Notes under the pieces: model-generated | What the model saw: only the letters and a program-made list of their open reading frames with translations | Databases searched by the model: none | Told to the model about the DNA's origin: nothing | Position numbers and translations under genes: made by a program | Origin: Athripsodes cinereus | Lineage: Eukaryota; Arthropoda; Insecta; Trichoptera; Leptoceridae | Length of the DNA stretch: 64,000 nucleotides | Direction of reading: 5' to 3' | Assembly (NCBI GenBank): GCA_947579605.1 | Contig: OX388311.1 | Span: 26,166,951 to 26,230,950, forward strand | Part shown: positions 9,130-22,517 of the stretch, one piece after another | How the letters are laid out: every line of letters begins with the position of its first letter | Numbering within the stretch: the first letter of the stretch is position 1

Positions 9130-12017
9130 TAGAAAGGTCGTAATAAACAAAACATACAAAAAAAATGTTGAAAAGTCAAGACACAATAATAAATAAATAT
9201 AGACACATAAATTATTTTTCTTCAGTACAAAGAGGATCTAAAGGGCCCCCTTAGCACCATGTCAAAGTGTAAATTATTCTGCCAAGTCGGGAGTAGGTAA
9301 AACATCATTTATTCAATAAGACATATTACCTCTTCGATATAAAAGGGTGTTAAATAAACTGACGAAATCTCAAATGGACTTTAACCAAGGTACTACTGTA
9401 TTACAATGCCACACTGCGAGTACATGGACACCACATCGCTTTCAAAACTACAATAACCATTTTGTTCCAAATGGAATCATAGCTAACGAGATCGATTTTA
9501 TTAGTACATATTATTATTACAAGCCCCAGATCCTTAATAATTTCTATAGATACTACCTACAAGTAGCTTCATTCAACGGTCAACAATGTTAATCAGAGGC
9601 GGCTTGTTGGGTCACTAACTGGGGGAGCAGATGAATTTTAAAAAAAATACCTTCATATAGAAAACATTTATTTTCATTAACATATTTCATATATGATTTA
9701 TGTATGTGTGGGTCTCAAGATGGGATCTGCTACGTCGGCCGGGTCCCCCGCCCACTGACGTGGTAGGATCGGAGATGCCAACACTGGCATAGTGGTATAA
9801 GACTACAGAGAGTTCAAATATTAATAAATTGTCACCTAAACGGATAAATAGGAAGGACTTCTGAAATATCCGAGAAATAAAGCTATTTCAACATATATGA
9901 TAAAAATATACGCTGATGTTTTGTTTAGAAAATAGTATACATATATTTGAAGATATTGAAGAACTCACGGACCACCCAGACGGTTCAGAAATCTGGGAAC
10001 TTCAGTAAACGGTCAGAAGGGAATTTGTCTTAGAAAAATTATGTTCTTAAATTAAATAAAAATATACTTACTTATTAAAATCAAAAAGGAAGTGCGTCGC
10101 ATCGTTGTTTTTAATAAGAACCCGTAGCTGCTTTTAATTGCAGATAAGCATCTTAGAAACTTATACAAATAATACTGCTTTTCTGAATAACCCATTCGAA
10201 TATTATTTTTCAACATAAATAATAATGCATTCAACTTTGTGGAATATATTATGCCGAGAAGTGTGGATGGTAATTGAGCCGTGGCTTAGATAAATACATC
10301 ATAGGTAGTTTCAAATTATTTTGTTCGAACAATATATGAAAAGGAAAGATTATGGAGAATGAATTATGTTTGTATTAATTAAGAATACAGAAATAATAAT
10401 ACCATAGAATAATGATTATAAATTAGATGTGACCCCATTTCGTAGAGACAGGTACCTACTTATTGAGAAGAAGGACACCAGTAGGTAACATGATAATAGA
10501 GACATTAGATATTCTATATTCATCCCACTACACAAACCAAAAGGGCTGAGCACAGTGAATCAAATATTTAACATCATTAATCGCTCACCTGTTAACGAAA
10601 ACTTAACTTCGTTAATAGTTTTTTTTTTCTGTCCTCAACATTACTCGGAAATATTTCAAACATATTTAAACATATTGTCAGTCTTTGATGTTAACTTAAA
10701 AGTAAAAAAATGACTTTAAAAATTTCGTGCACTAACGATTTATTTATTTCGTAATTTAACAAAGTTAATTCGCAAGTATCTCTACTAGAAATGGTAGATG
10801 TAGATGGCTTTATTGTGAGTACTCATCGTAAATTGCCATGAATTAGTAGATGTTTCCCAAGATGACGCCGGAATAATAATAACAGTAATCGGTATTAATC
10901 CATGCACGGAAAATAAAGGACATTAAATACAATTTTTTCAAAGTTTGATTTACTTATGTTCGATTAATATCGCCAGCTGAAAAGTATCATTTTCCCACAA
11001 ACATGTAGCTTGATTATGTAAATAAAATTCTCAGTGTTGGATAAATTTTGAGCCATAGAAGTTAATGCACTTGCTGAAGAATTTGTAAATATACTTTTAT
11101 GTGACAAACGCAAAGAAGTGTCTGCTAAAACCATTTTTGTTTTATTTTTACAATAATTAGATGGATACTTTTATTTTTATTTTTCAACTATGTCATATTC
11201 TAGTAAATTAATTTATGTTAAATTTACTCAATAAATAAATTAATTAAAATATGTTAGGAAACCCATTACTTTATTTATTCTGCAAACTTCCCAAAACTAG
11301 AAAAATATTTCTTTTACTTGGTTGTATAAGAATTGTTAACCAGCTATTAAATTGATTACAAAGTAGTTGCATTTTTGTCCCTTAAAACCTTTTAGCTCAC
11401 ACCAATAACAATTTAATCGATTAAAAGCACTAGAAATTCAACACAAAGGAATGTATTGATTTTGAATTATAATAACATCGGTCCTAATTCCTATACTAAT
11501 AAATTAATATTGTGTTATAAAATTTAATTAGTAGACAAAAATGATAAAATTTTCTTTTCTTTAAAATTAGGTTATACTGTTTAAAAATTGAGCATTTTTT
11601 TGGAAAAATGATTTTGGAAATAAAATAAGGTTTAAGAAATGTATAAGAAATTATTCAATGTTACATAAAATTTGACAGAATATATATCAAAATTAAGCAT
11701 ATTACATAAAATATTCTTGATTTGAAACAAAAATAACTAAGGATAATGAACCAGTCATATTGTAAGGAACGTAAAAATAATGCTTCTTTAAGTTTGGATT
11801 CGTGATATACGGTTATGGATAGAAAGAATAATAGGTCTAGACTAAACCTTCACCGTAAAAGATATACAACTCTAATATGATATGAAAACACAACATGTTT
11901 AAATAAACAAGAGTAGAAGCAAAACACAATACATTTCAATCCATACAATATAACGACACGAAATAAGGAAATTGTACATAATAATGTTAAATAGTTGAAA
12001 ATAAGGGCTAGTTTATT
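9130..12017. other. AT-rich non-coding stretch with one GC-richer patch
   Basis: Mostly featureless. A GC-richer patch at about 9596-9790 is probably a retroelement fragment that I cannot assign. The open frames at 9347-9592 and 10052-10234 show no domain. Confidence 0.4.
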
Positions 12018-12366
12018 TCTTTGGCACAGTGTATGAAAGAGCGATGCTACAAATAAAACTCTCTGATCGCATTAGAAACACGGAGATACGCAGAATATCG
12101 GGAGTTACGGATGTTGTCGGAAGAGTGGCAAGGTTGAAGTGGTCATGGGCAGGGCATTTTGCTAGACTTAAAGATCAAAGGTGGACAAAAAGGGTGGTAG
12201 AGTGGAGACCTCGTGAAGATAAAAGGAGTAAAGGAAGACCTCCAACACGTTGCTCAGACGACATTAGAAGAATCGCTGATGACTGATTGCAGAAAACTCA
12301 GGACAGAGATGCCTGGAGACATATGGGGGAGGCTTATGTTCAGCAGTGGACAGGAATAGCTGCTTA
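12018..12366 (+). pseudogene. LINE endonuclease/reverse-transcriptase C-terminal relic (RTE-like)
   Basis: The translated segment contains KLSDRIRNTEIRR, ARLKWSWAGHFARL, RPREDKRSKGRPPTR and, after one in-frame TGA, RDAWRHMGEAYVQQWT. This is the characteristic C-terminal tail of insect endonuclease-reverse-transcriptase ORFs of non-LTR retrotransposons. The catalytic polymerase domain is absent, so this is a 5'-truncated dead copy. The stop replaces a residue, probably Trp, in an otherwise open frame. The continuous open part is 12029-12286. Confidence 0.8.
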
Positions 12367-15300
12367 AGTGGTAAGAATTCACAAGAGCATATTATAAATT
12401 AAGCAATATAATTATTTGAAAGCTATTTATTAGTTGAACGATGTTGCTGCATTGCAATAAACTCCAACTTTATACATCGATTATCATGATCGTACGATAG
12501 AAGTGTCAGTCAAAATCGAATAAAAGAGATTCGATTTATTGTGTTCTCAAGGGGTAGCTGAGTTAAAAGGTGCCTGAAGTAGAAAAGGAAGGTATGTAAG
12601 TAGTCAGCGAAAACTTCTAAAATAACATCTTACTTTATAATTAAGATTTTGACATTCGTCATCTCTCGTATTTTATAATTTCAGACTTGATAACTTCAAA
12701 GACGAAATTTTATATTTTCATTCTTGATGAATATGTTCATATTTATGTTAATTTTAAAAGCATCATTTTCATAAATTTTGAGTAGATACATTTGCTAAAT
12801 TTCATGCTGCAAGAGTTAATTACGTCCTCAGTCTAGAAATAGTACGCTCAGAATATTTTGAATCATAAAATTCTAACGGTTAATGATGTGGTTGAGACAT
12901 TTTCTGAAATAAATGAAACTTTCAGAATACCTTTTAAAATTATGGCAAAGAGCTAGAATTTTCTAGCTTAGAAATAATCATAGCTCTATCGTGAGAATTA
13001 CCAAGTAAGCTGTCCAGAGCTCAGACATTTTACATAAATTTAATAAATATTTGTGTCTGTTTGTTTGTAAGTCCTCTATGAACACCATTAATTAAAATGA
13101 AAGAGGTAATGCACGTATTATCAGAAACATAAGATTTATCAGATCATTATGAGAATCAAATATATTATTATGCATGTTATGTAAAAAACTATTTCATTTC
13201 TTTGAACATATATCAAAGTGAAGATAAAACACCATCTTTCATCTTGATACATGATTTCCAAATTTTGTATTTGCATAAAAATATTATAAATGCTTACAGT
13301 AAAAATTAAATTACTAATATTTTTGTCAGAAGTAAAGTTTGTCATAGATAAATAGATTTAAAAAATTGCATCATGATTTTAAAATTTTTCGCACATTTTG
13401 GCATTTTTCAGTAAAATAATTGTTGCATGTACTTGCTATTAAAGTTAATTTATCTACGTGATGAATTTATGAACAAAGCCGGGCAAATATACACTTGTTA
13501 GAAATAATTCTACATACCATTGTCTTTCACGTTCAAAAATCTACACTCTCCATCATTTTATATTTTCCCTTCCGAAAAATTGATAAGGAAAACAGGGTAA
13601 ATCCTTTAAGAACGGGTATTTGAGTGGTGATAAGTATATTACCCAAAAACTTGAAATATGAGTATTGGTTAAAAAACATTATAGTGTTTTTCAAACATCA
13701 CAGTTTTCGTACAAGACTATTTCGACGACCCTCAAACATTAAAATATACGAAAAATATTCACATAAAAGGCACAACGATGCTGTTGTTACAAAATAAATA
13801 AGAAAATATTATTATGTTCTTTCGTTCATTCAACCCAGATATATTTTTTTTCAAATCTTTGATACCTACAAAGCAAAAACAATAAGATTATTTCATGTAA
13901 TATGACAGATAAATAAATGTAAATATCATTAAATTTTCAATCCGATAAATTCGTTGATCAAAAAATGAAAATATTATTTTATATCAGAGGTTATGTACCT
14001 ATACTCAAAATCTGAGATATTAAATTTCCTTAAAAGACACTTCTATGAAATTTCAGTACATCGTTTGAGTTCAATAAAAAAATATTTGTTGATCGTAATA
14101 TTTGATACTATGTAGACGTATGAGTACGTTTTTATGTAGGTGATTTTCGACACACGCAATAATATATCTAATATCGTAAGATTTGAATCATTCGACACAC
14201 GTGAAATACCACCATTTTCGTTGTCTTATAGAATACCTGGGGTATCAAATGAAAAGATATTATTATGCTTTTGTCTCCAGTCACATCTGGGTCACGGATT
14301 CGCTTCATCAATATTCTAATAACGCAATCTCTAGTACTTACATTCAATGTTGTCGCCTTGCCACATGGTGAAAGCCCGAGAGGTAACCGATTTGAAATAA
14401 AATAAAAAAGCTACATTTACGGTGTGAAGCTACTCAAAGGATACCCTAAGGACGTTATTTAATTTTTTATTCGTTTGTCAATTCTGCGTGTACAAGGGAT
14501 TGAAATGAAAGGACACAGTATAGATAGTGGATATAATAAATACCTATATACTCTGATGACAGACACAAAACAAATCAATCCGCTACACACAAAGAATGTT
14601 TAATGATATTCACCGTTTTTTCATTCTGTCAAAGTAATTTTTTATTTAAATGTACATATTATACCTACACATATTCTTAGTGAGAAGTGATCAAAGAACC
14701 AAAGGTGCCATACACGTGTAATAAATATTTAAAAACGAGATGACGAAATCGTTAGTTTTTAATAATGGTATTAATAATAACCAGATGTTTCTTTTCAAAA
14801 CGCGTCATTTTGTGGAAAAACCGCCACAAGAGCCCATTCGAGAATCATAACACCTTCTGAACAATAAGGTTTTAACCTTGCTTTGAACACCTTTACACCC
14901 GAACTTGCAAATTATAGGAAATATAATGCCACGAATCTAAAGTCTATTAGCAGAATCAATGTCAGTAAACCTGAATGATTTTTGCCATTCTGTTGCCTCC
15001 TCAGGAATGCTGAACTCCGAGATTTACACCGGTCACATGCTCTGTAGTACCTTGAACAAAGTCTACTACCTGTTTGATTTTTTCGTGAGGAACATAAATT
15101 TTATTCGTTAATTAATTACACTTTTTTCCCTGGGTACTTGCTCCAAACATCCCTGTCTATTGTTGCTTTCAGGACCTATGACCACTTTATTTAATAATTG
15201 TATTAAATTACATAATTTTGTCCAAAATATTGACAATATTTACTGAAGAGGAAATACCTCCATCTCAGTAAAAATCAAATACAATATTAAAGTTTTCATC

Positions 15301-16490
15301 AATAATTATGTTATAGAATATTCTCCATAATAATATGAAAAACTAATCTCGAAATTAATATCTAGATATTATTTCAAATAATATTTGATTATTTTCTGAT
15401 CTAAGTATTATTAAACATAAGGTAAATACTTTTAATAAAATGCTAATACATCAAGACAACGCTGGCTGCTGAATGAGTTTCTATTATAATAATATTGTTG
15501 AACGAATCTCTAATAACATCTTATTATCGGAAGCTTTTATTCAATTACAGCCTTATTTAAAAATGTTTTCGGTATTAAATTTCGCAATTTCGAATATAAT
15601 AATTATAAAGGCATATAATTATATTGTGAGAATATATTGTATAGATATTATAACGTAAGAAAACCATCCAGAACATGTAAACCTTATTTGAAGTCAATAT
15701 TTATCTTTTAACTGTGCTTTTATATTGTTTCATTGAAAGCAATATCTCAAATAACCGTATTAAAAGTTCAAAGCTAAAAACATTTAAATAAAAAAGCAAC
15801 ATTATTTAGAATATGTGAATATCAAATAATATTTTTTGTATTTAATTATTCTTTTTTTTATATATTAACATTATTTCGAAACAATATTTGGATCGTTTAC
15901 TTTTTTTATCGGTTAAACAGATAAAATAAAATAAATATCTGAAAAAAAAAGTAAAACTGTGAGCAGTTAGTTATTTTATATTATGATAATAGCGTAATAT
16001 TTGGCGGGTCACGTCTTATATTGTGCCTTCATAAGGTACTACCTACATGGAAAAATATATAGGCACCTACCACTATTATAAGGGACCAACAGTCAAGGTA
16101 TCAAATAATACTGTCATATTATTATTATTATATATTACCCAGTGAAGGGACTAAACTTTTTATATCTTTATGCTTTTCTGATGAATATTAGTCATTGATA
16201 TCTCGTTTTATCCAACTTTAGTTAGATACAGTTGTTTTGAATGGTGTAATACCTCTCTTCTTGATGAGGATTCTTTTGTTATTCCAGCTAGACAGTCTTT
16301 GTAGAGCTTGAGGCAACTCAGAGATTCGTGAGGTAATGGTTGGTTGTTTCATAATGAGAACTAGGATGTATTTGAAGATGAACGTTTATTGTTTCATTTT
16401 TGCACGGTTTACTTTACACACATTCACACATTTTATTCCTTAATTCTAATATAAATTTAAAAGGCACAATTGTATCAAATGATTTAAATA
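12367..16490. other. AT-rich non-coding stretch
   Basis: No exon, RNA gene or clear mobile-element end was recognised. The open frames at 13139-13345, 14183-14371 and 15473-15658 are AT-driven and without motif. Confidence 0.45.
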
Positions 16491-16504
16491 ACTCGTAGCC
16501 ACTC

Positions 16505-16640
16505 AAGTTTTTTGGTGCCCAGCGCCTCCGCCGAAGCGGGCGTATAGGCCAGTGTCCAACGCTAAGTGGAGAAACATGAAGTTGTCGCAAGTGGCTTTGC
16601 AGGTATGAAGAGAAAGAATATACGCCACATTATAAAAACG
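16505..16640. repeat. GC-richer unassigned segment
   Basis: GC-rich compared with both flanks, starting near GGTGCCCAGCGCCTCCGCCG. No long open frame. It may be a retroelement fragment; no function can be given. Confidence 0.2.
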
Positions 16641-16776
16641 GTGATTATCATTGTACAAAAAACTAAGTTTCATTTTTAACTACGACAATGGAGGGTTTTT
16701 AACTACGACAATGGAATTAAAGATGCTTTTTTATATTTTCGATGTTTTTGGCATTCACTATGTGATAATTACGCGA

Positions 16777-16976
16777 CATGATTAGAAAATGAGTTTAATT
16801 CACAATGTATTTAAATTATCACTTGATATTTATATGTAGATCTGCGACCGGTTTCGATACGAGTTTATATTCTGCTCGTGAATGGTACTAGCGTATCGAA
16901 ACCGGTCGCAGATCTACATATAAATATCAAGTGATAATTTAAATACATTGTGAATTAAACTCATTTTCTAATCATG
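16777..16976. repeat. 85-bp-arm perfect inverted repeat
   Basis: Arms 16777-16861 and 16892-16976 are identical as reverse complements by direct reading, with a 30-base loop. The inner ends carry TATCGAAACCGGTCGCAGAT. A GAAACCGG motif is also present in the fold-back at 22209-22322 and relates these elements to the GAAA-containing Penelope-like modules elsewhere here. No CTGANGA core is seen. Perfect identity argues for a recent origin or an inverted-duplication mechanism. Confidence 0.85.
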
Positions 16977-16979
16977 CTT

Positions 16980-17180
16980 TTTTATCTATTTTCAAAAAGA
17001 GCACTGTTCTTCCCGGCCCGTCGTCCCTCTTTCACAATACACCTTTCCTATGACAACGACATCAGGACGCAGGGAATGTTGTGGAAAAAGGTGACGCGAT
17101 TGGCACAGAGATGCTCTGAATGGAGGAGGCAGGTTTCTGTCCTGTGCTCCCGATAGGATCGTTGAGGCCGATGATGATGA
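16980..17180 (+). pseudogene. LINE reverse-transcriptase C-terminal relic
   Basis: Translation contains RRPSFTIHLSYDNDIRTQGM and RLAQRCSEWRRQVSVLCSR, ending in a stop and a (GATGAT)n tail. It is the same family as 23822-24121 (minus). It starts directly at the right edge of the perfect inverted repeat 16777-16976, so the two may have arrived together. Confidence 0.65.
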
Positions 17181-17799
17181 TTGTATCTATAACACCAAAC
17201 TAAATCTAGATCACCGACCAAAAATTCAGTGCATAACCCAACTGGCAATTCACTGCTCAAGAAAAAAAGTCTTGGAAATTTATTGTTCTGGTGGGCAAGC
17301 CCCTGCAAAGGTTGTACAGTCATCGAAAGTAGGTTAAACCATTGTATATATTAAGTCCGAGAATCTTTGCGACAGTGATGTAGAAATTTAAGATCCAAAA
17401 TGCCATTTTACCCGGTGTAAACTATATCCAAATTTTTTGTGCATACAATTGTTAAAGCATGTTTTATTATTTATTTTTTGTGTGTGAAAAGCACGTCATT
17501 ATGAACACGCGGTGATTTTCGTATGTATGGAAAGCATGCCACTGACACGAAAATTCATGTATAAAAAACTTTGTTAGTTAGTATTCAAAGGGCAAAGAGA
17601 ATTCATAACAATAACCTTCCTAGTACAATGTGAAACATAACTTTATTATTATCTCTGTACGACAGACTTTAAATGTGGTTACATTTGCTACTATTGCCAT
17701 AGTTACTTTGTTATTATGTATATTAATATTTTGTAATATTTTACAAGTGGGTATATATATACAAAATAAAAGCTTTTCTTAATATTAACTACTACTACT
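17181..17799. other. AT-rich non-coding stretch
   Basis: The minus-strand frame 17048-17323 mainly overlaps the LINE relic and has no domain. Nothing else was recognised. Confidence 0.45.
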
Positions 17800-17996
17800 G
17801 CTACTACTAGACCATCACTGCATATCCCACAAGTGGGGTAGCCAGGTTAATTGGCTTCTCTGTGCCAACAAAAATTATGACATTTAGGATAGGTATGGGT
17901 ACCTACCTCATTGGTGCATTTAAAATGATTTTTTTAGAACACCTGCCTTTTACAAGCGAGTGGGAGATCTATCCTATGACGGGTGCTACACGGCCT
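17800..17996 (+). repeat. Interspersed repeat, 'CCACAAGTGGGGTAGCC' family
   Basis: Begins after a (CTACTA)n run with CATATCCCACAAGTGGGGTA and continues through CATTTAGGATAGG to ACACCTGCCTTTTACA and GAGTGGGAGATCTATCC. It is one of the longest copies and useful as a family reference. Confidence 0.65.
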
Positions 17997-18780
17997 GGCC
18001 AATTTTTTAAATATTTTGAATTTCAAAATACTTATACATAAGTATCTACAAATTTATAAGATGGAGTTAAATCCAAAAACAAATTTAAAATTTATTTCAT
18101 TGTATTAGTATTCAAGTACCTAGTAGATTCCATATTGGTCATGTTACAAATTAAAAATATAATATACGAAAAGGTATAATTGTTGTCCATCAAAATCATC
18201 CAACACCGATAGTCAAAAATAGTTTCTTAGTAATTTTATGCCAAATTGGACTAAACATTAAAAAATACGCGTTTTACGTAGATACCTACTGCAACTCTTT
18301 TTAGTACATTGTCAATCCCAAATAACAGCTTTTATGTAACTTTCTACTCAATATCGGTAAAAGGTAAAACAAAACCTCCCACTCCTAACACGAGGGTAAA
18401 ACTGTATACCTATATTTTCGTATAAAATTAGAAGACTTCAACGCGTGATACGTGATACCAACGAAAACTGAATGTATAGACAGTGGAAGGGTATGTATAC
18501 ATAATCCAAAAACATATTATTTATTTAATTACATTTCGTGCTCTTCTGTGTTAACCATACAACTATTAAATCGTATTTCTCAGGTCTTTGACTCAGTGAA
18601 GTAAATTATTCGGTTTGTCTTACATTACTGGGAATCAAACTTACTAATCAGTATTGTGTGGAAGCAATTTAATTTCCAATGAAACCTTCATATAATATTA
18701 AAATTTAATCAATACTCGTCTCGTTCAAATACATACCATCACACATTTTGCGTTTATAAATTTGTCTACTCTAATGAAAT
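17997..18780. other. AT-rich non-coding stretch
   Basis: Nothing recognised. Confidence 0.45.
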
Positions 18781-19230
18781 TATTTATTTATTTATTTATT
18801 TAATTATTTATTTCAAAATCCACGGCGTGAGCCTTTTACATGTTCAAGAATAAATAATACACAAATCAAATATCTCATTCACAACACAGTTGGAAAACAA
18901 GAATTAACAAAACACAAAAGAGAATCATTTCATAACAATAATAATTTAAGTCAAATCATAAAATATTAGAGTGTCAGTACAGAATGTCAATGAAATGTTT
19001 AGTATTTAATATGTCAAGAATTAAAATTGCAATAATGTAGGAGATGTCATGTAGATAGAAGAAAAAAAATCTAATCTAATGGAAATGATACAAATAATTT
19101 AAATGTCATAAGAATTAATGTCATAAATAGTTAAAATGTCAAATTGTCTGTAATGATTTAAAATGTCAATAAATTAAACAGAAAATTGTTAATTATAATT
19201 TAAATTATCAATGATGTGACGTTACCAGAT
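18781..19230 (-). repeat. Retroelement 3' end, GGCTCACGCCGT family, with repeated AATGTCA motif
   Basis: On the plus strand a (TTTA)n tract leads into CCACGGCGTGAGCCTTTTAC, so the element lies on the minus strand with its tail at the left. The body contains many short AATGTCA/ATGTCAT words at irregular spacing. The plus-strand copy at 32690-33045 shows the complementary TGACATT words, so the motif belongs to the element. No coding capacity. Confidence 0.5.
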
Positions 19231-19494
19231 GAAGAAATAATCAAAAATAGTACTCAGATATATTATAGATAAAAAAAGTAAAACAAAACACAAACACTCT
19301 TCGAAATGCCCATTGTTAGTTATACATTGAAATAATTTATAACGTTATGAGATGATAAATCCATTTGCAACGGTGAAACTCCATAATTTTATTTTTATGC
19401 AAGGGAAATACTCAAAAACTATTAAAAAAACAGACTAGAGTTATACTCTGTTCAAAAATATATGAACCTTATACATAAATGCTGGTTTTTATAT

Positions 19495-19665
19495 GACAAC
19501 TTTAAGTCTAACTTCTATGAAAGGGCTTTTGGTGTAGTTGGACCAGTTACGTGGAATCACCGACCGGTGCCAGACTGTCATCAGCTTCAGAAGCAAATTG
19601 AAAACTGCACTCTTCATCGGTGCCTTTGAAGTGGTCTAGGGACTGTTAAACGGCGTCAAAACAAA
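19495..19665 (+). pseudogene. CR1/Jockey-type LINE C-terminal relic
   Basis: Translation includes FERAFGVVGPVTWNH and SFRSKLKTALFIGAFEVV, matching the AFSVAGPxxWNSLP...FRSxLKTxLF ending typical of CR1/Jockey reverse-transcriptase proteins. Truncated on both sides. The relic at 43386-43625 carries an overlapping part of the same kind of protein end. Confidence 0.6.
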
Positions 19666-20465
19666 ATCATCCAGAATCATCATCATCATCAATATTTTCT
19701 AATGAACTTTTTTTTAAGATGAAGCGTGAGTAAAACAGTAAGAACGAATAATATGCTGCGATGGATTTTGTAAGATGCCAAAGTTTGATAATATAACAAA
19801 TCACATTTTTCTCCAGTTCAAAAAAATACCTAAGCCAAAAACAAGTAGAAAAAATGGGATAGCAATGACAAATCCATTTGATTTCAGTTTGACTCTGCTC
19901 TCTTAATTTAAAACCAATATCTTTTTTATTGATAACCATTATCATTGATTGAAGTTGCGAGACTGCGATTGATTAGAAATTTGGCATGATTCAACTTTCG
20001 CAAAATAATATAGATTTCTATTCACCATACGTTATTAAATACTTTGAGATTTTAGATTTTATGAGTAGGTATATCTACAAATTTCTTTTTTTTTTTAATT
20101 ATATTAATAGATACAACAGCTTTACCAATGAATAATACAATAATATACATTTAATAATTTACATCGCCAATTTAAATATACAGTATTTTATCTCCTCAAA
20201 AGAGTGATGTGATGATGCTTAAAGCTGGATTGAGGAAAACATTTTATGAAATATTCTACGAAATGCCCTTTTGTAGACGTGCTTAGAGTGATTATTAATG
20301 AAACGAAATTAATCAACTCTGGAACAAAAGGAATGAATCGTTTTTGAAATACATTTATTAAGTTTTAAAGTTTTCTATTAATTATTATTTTCTTAAGTCT
20401 TAAAATCTCTATATTGCCTCCTTTATTCATTTGTTCTTTTTTCACACACTCGTTTAATATTTTTG
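19666..20465. other. AT-rich non-coding stretch
   Basis: A (CAT)n run starts at about 19680. The minus frame 19667-19945 has no domain. Confidence 0.4.
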
Positions 20466-20700
20466 TTCAATATACGGCGTCAGCCTTTTATATGTATAAA
20501 AATATAAAACGGACATAAAAAGTACATTAAAGTAAATCCAAAAAAGACAGGAGTAACAAAAACAATATAAATAAATTATTTCATACATAATATAAATAAA
20601 TTTTGAAATTAAAGTTGATAAAAGTTAATTAATATAATTATAATAAAATCAAATAGAAGCATTAGAAAATTAAAAAATATCAGAGCTTAATTTATTGTTT
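20466..20700 (-). repeat. Retroelement 3' end, GGCTCACGCCGT family
   Basis: ATATACGGCGTCAGCCTTTT followed by an A-rich body, in the same orientation as the copy at 18781. Confidence 0.4.
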
Positions 20701-21955
20701 TTGTTAATATACAAGTACTGTTATAATGATTTTTTTTATTTAATGTAATCTTTTATTTTTTTACATTCGGTTTTTACACATTTTTTGTTCATTTTTCGCT
20801 GTTTAAGGTTGAAATTACCAGATGGCAATAAATACGGCTCGATGGTATGTTTTTATAGGATCAATAAGAGTGTTTTTATAAATATCAACTTTACACAAGA
20901 AAACTAACTAAACATCATAAATTAATACTAGAATGATAGGCTGTAGAGAAATTTTTACTATATGGTAATTTCTTTCATCTAACCATATCGTTTAAGCATT
21001 TTACTCCTTACACGTTTTCCCTGTCATCAATTAACGTAAATCAAACCAAATAAAGGATCAACTACAGAAAAGTTTCATTCTGTTTTCGATTGATCAGAGG
21101 ATGATCTACAGTTGACTTTGATTCGTGTTTATCAATAATACAGATTGTATTAAATAATTTAATAATGTCATAACTTAGACTTCATACCTACTAATTGAAA
21201 ATATTTTTTTTATTTATGAAGTATAAATAGCTTAAAATCAAATAAGACTATTTTGTTCAAACTAAGTTTTTTTTTCTATAAAATATGCAAGTAACGGGAG
21301 TGGTATCTGGAATATGGAATCTGATTTGTAGTGTGATTGTTTTTGAGTCTCTAGTATATTTGTTAGTTATCTAGTAAAGGTAATTTAATATTCAAATCTC
21401 TGCATAGAAATGTCACACGAAAAATTGAAATGAAATAAAAACTAAATGAAACAAGCGTCGTCGGTCGTCTCGTTTTCTTTTATTCCACTGGCTATTTTCC
21501 AATGCATTTTACACAAAACTAATTAAAGCCATTCACGATTTTCATCTCTGATTCTTCTACAGAAACTGTTCAACACGTATTTTGTTATCACTTATTTTAT
21601 TATACTTATAGGTGCTTGACTTTTTGAAAATCTCTCATATAAAACAACGGATGAGCGTTGAATATTTTAACATTTGAGATACAATTATTTTTTAATTTAA
21701 AAAGAATTATGCAAATCCTTAAACCCCATGAGTGCATTCAATAAAAGATCAAAAACAAAACATGAATATCATTACTTTAAAAACTTCAAATATACCAACC
21801 ATAATATATCCATCTTCCATTCATAATATCACGATTGTTTTAATTTTTATTTGTCAAATCTTTCTCTTATTTTTTGACACACACCCAGTATACTTAAAAT
21901 TTTAACCATAATATGTTGGTAAAACCTGAAGTTGAAATTATTATAAAATACAGTC
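20701..21955. other. AT-rich non-coding stretch
   Basis: No gene or clear repeat was recognised. The minus frame at 21847-22107 has no known motif and overlaps a repeat fragment. Confidence 0.4.
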
Positions 21956-21957
21956 AA

Positions 21958-22008
21958 TATACCGGCTACCCCATTTGTGGTAGGTACCATGATGGTGTAG
22001 TAAAGTAT
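21958..22008 (-). repeat. Short 'CCACAAGTGGGGTAGCC' family fragment
   Basis: GGCTACCCCATTTGTGG followed by ATGATGGTGTAGTA, the minus-strand start of the family. Confidence 0.4.
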
Positions 22009-22208
22009 TACGATAATAAGTTCCATGAAGCTCCTGATGAAGAATAAATCTCTCAATATCCTATAGAGGGCGTTCGTTTTCGATATTCGTAAAATATCAC
22101 GAATCACAAACTTTAAATTTTCAATTTAGTAATAGGGAACACTACAAATCCTCAATGTTTTTTTTGTACCACAGAGAAGAGATCTGCATGTTTATTAAAT
22201 GCTTTAAT

Positions 22209-22322
22209 GACCGATTTCAATAACCTATCTATCCGTGACTGTCGATTGAAATCTATTGTATAAAACATATTACACAATAGATTTCAATCGACAGTAGCGG
22301 ATAGATTATTGAAACCGGCCAT
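22209..22322. repeat. Imperfect fold-back with ACCGGTTTC-like ends
   Basis: Arms of roughly 50 bases (22209-22262 and 22271-22322) pair around an 8-base loop; the left arm has a 4-base CTAT duplication. The right arm's outer end reads ATTATTGAAACCGG, related to the GAAACCGG core of the perfect inverted repeat at 16777-16976. It is probably an older member of the same fold-back class. Confidence 0.65.
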
Positions 22323-22517
22323 GGCCAAGTCTAATGGCTTCATACTTGAATAATACATATCATTTATTTGAAAAATTACAGCTTACGAGATTGAAATATA
22401 TGCAGAAAATAATTTCTCATTTACATATAAGATGGACTTAAATGGAATATTATTTTATTTTTGTTTTGTCTAACATAGTAAATACAAATAAACAAAAAGA
22501 ACAACATCATGTAATAT

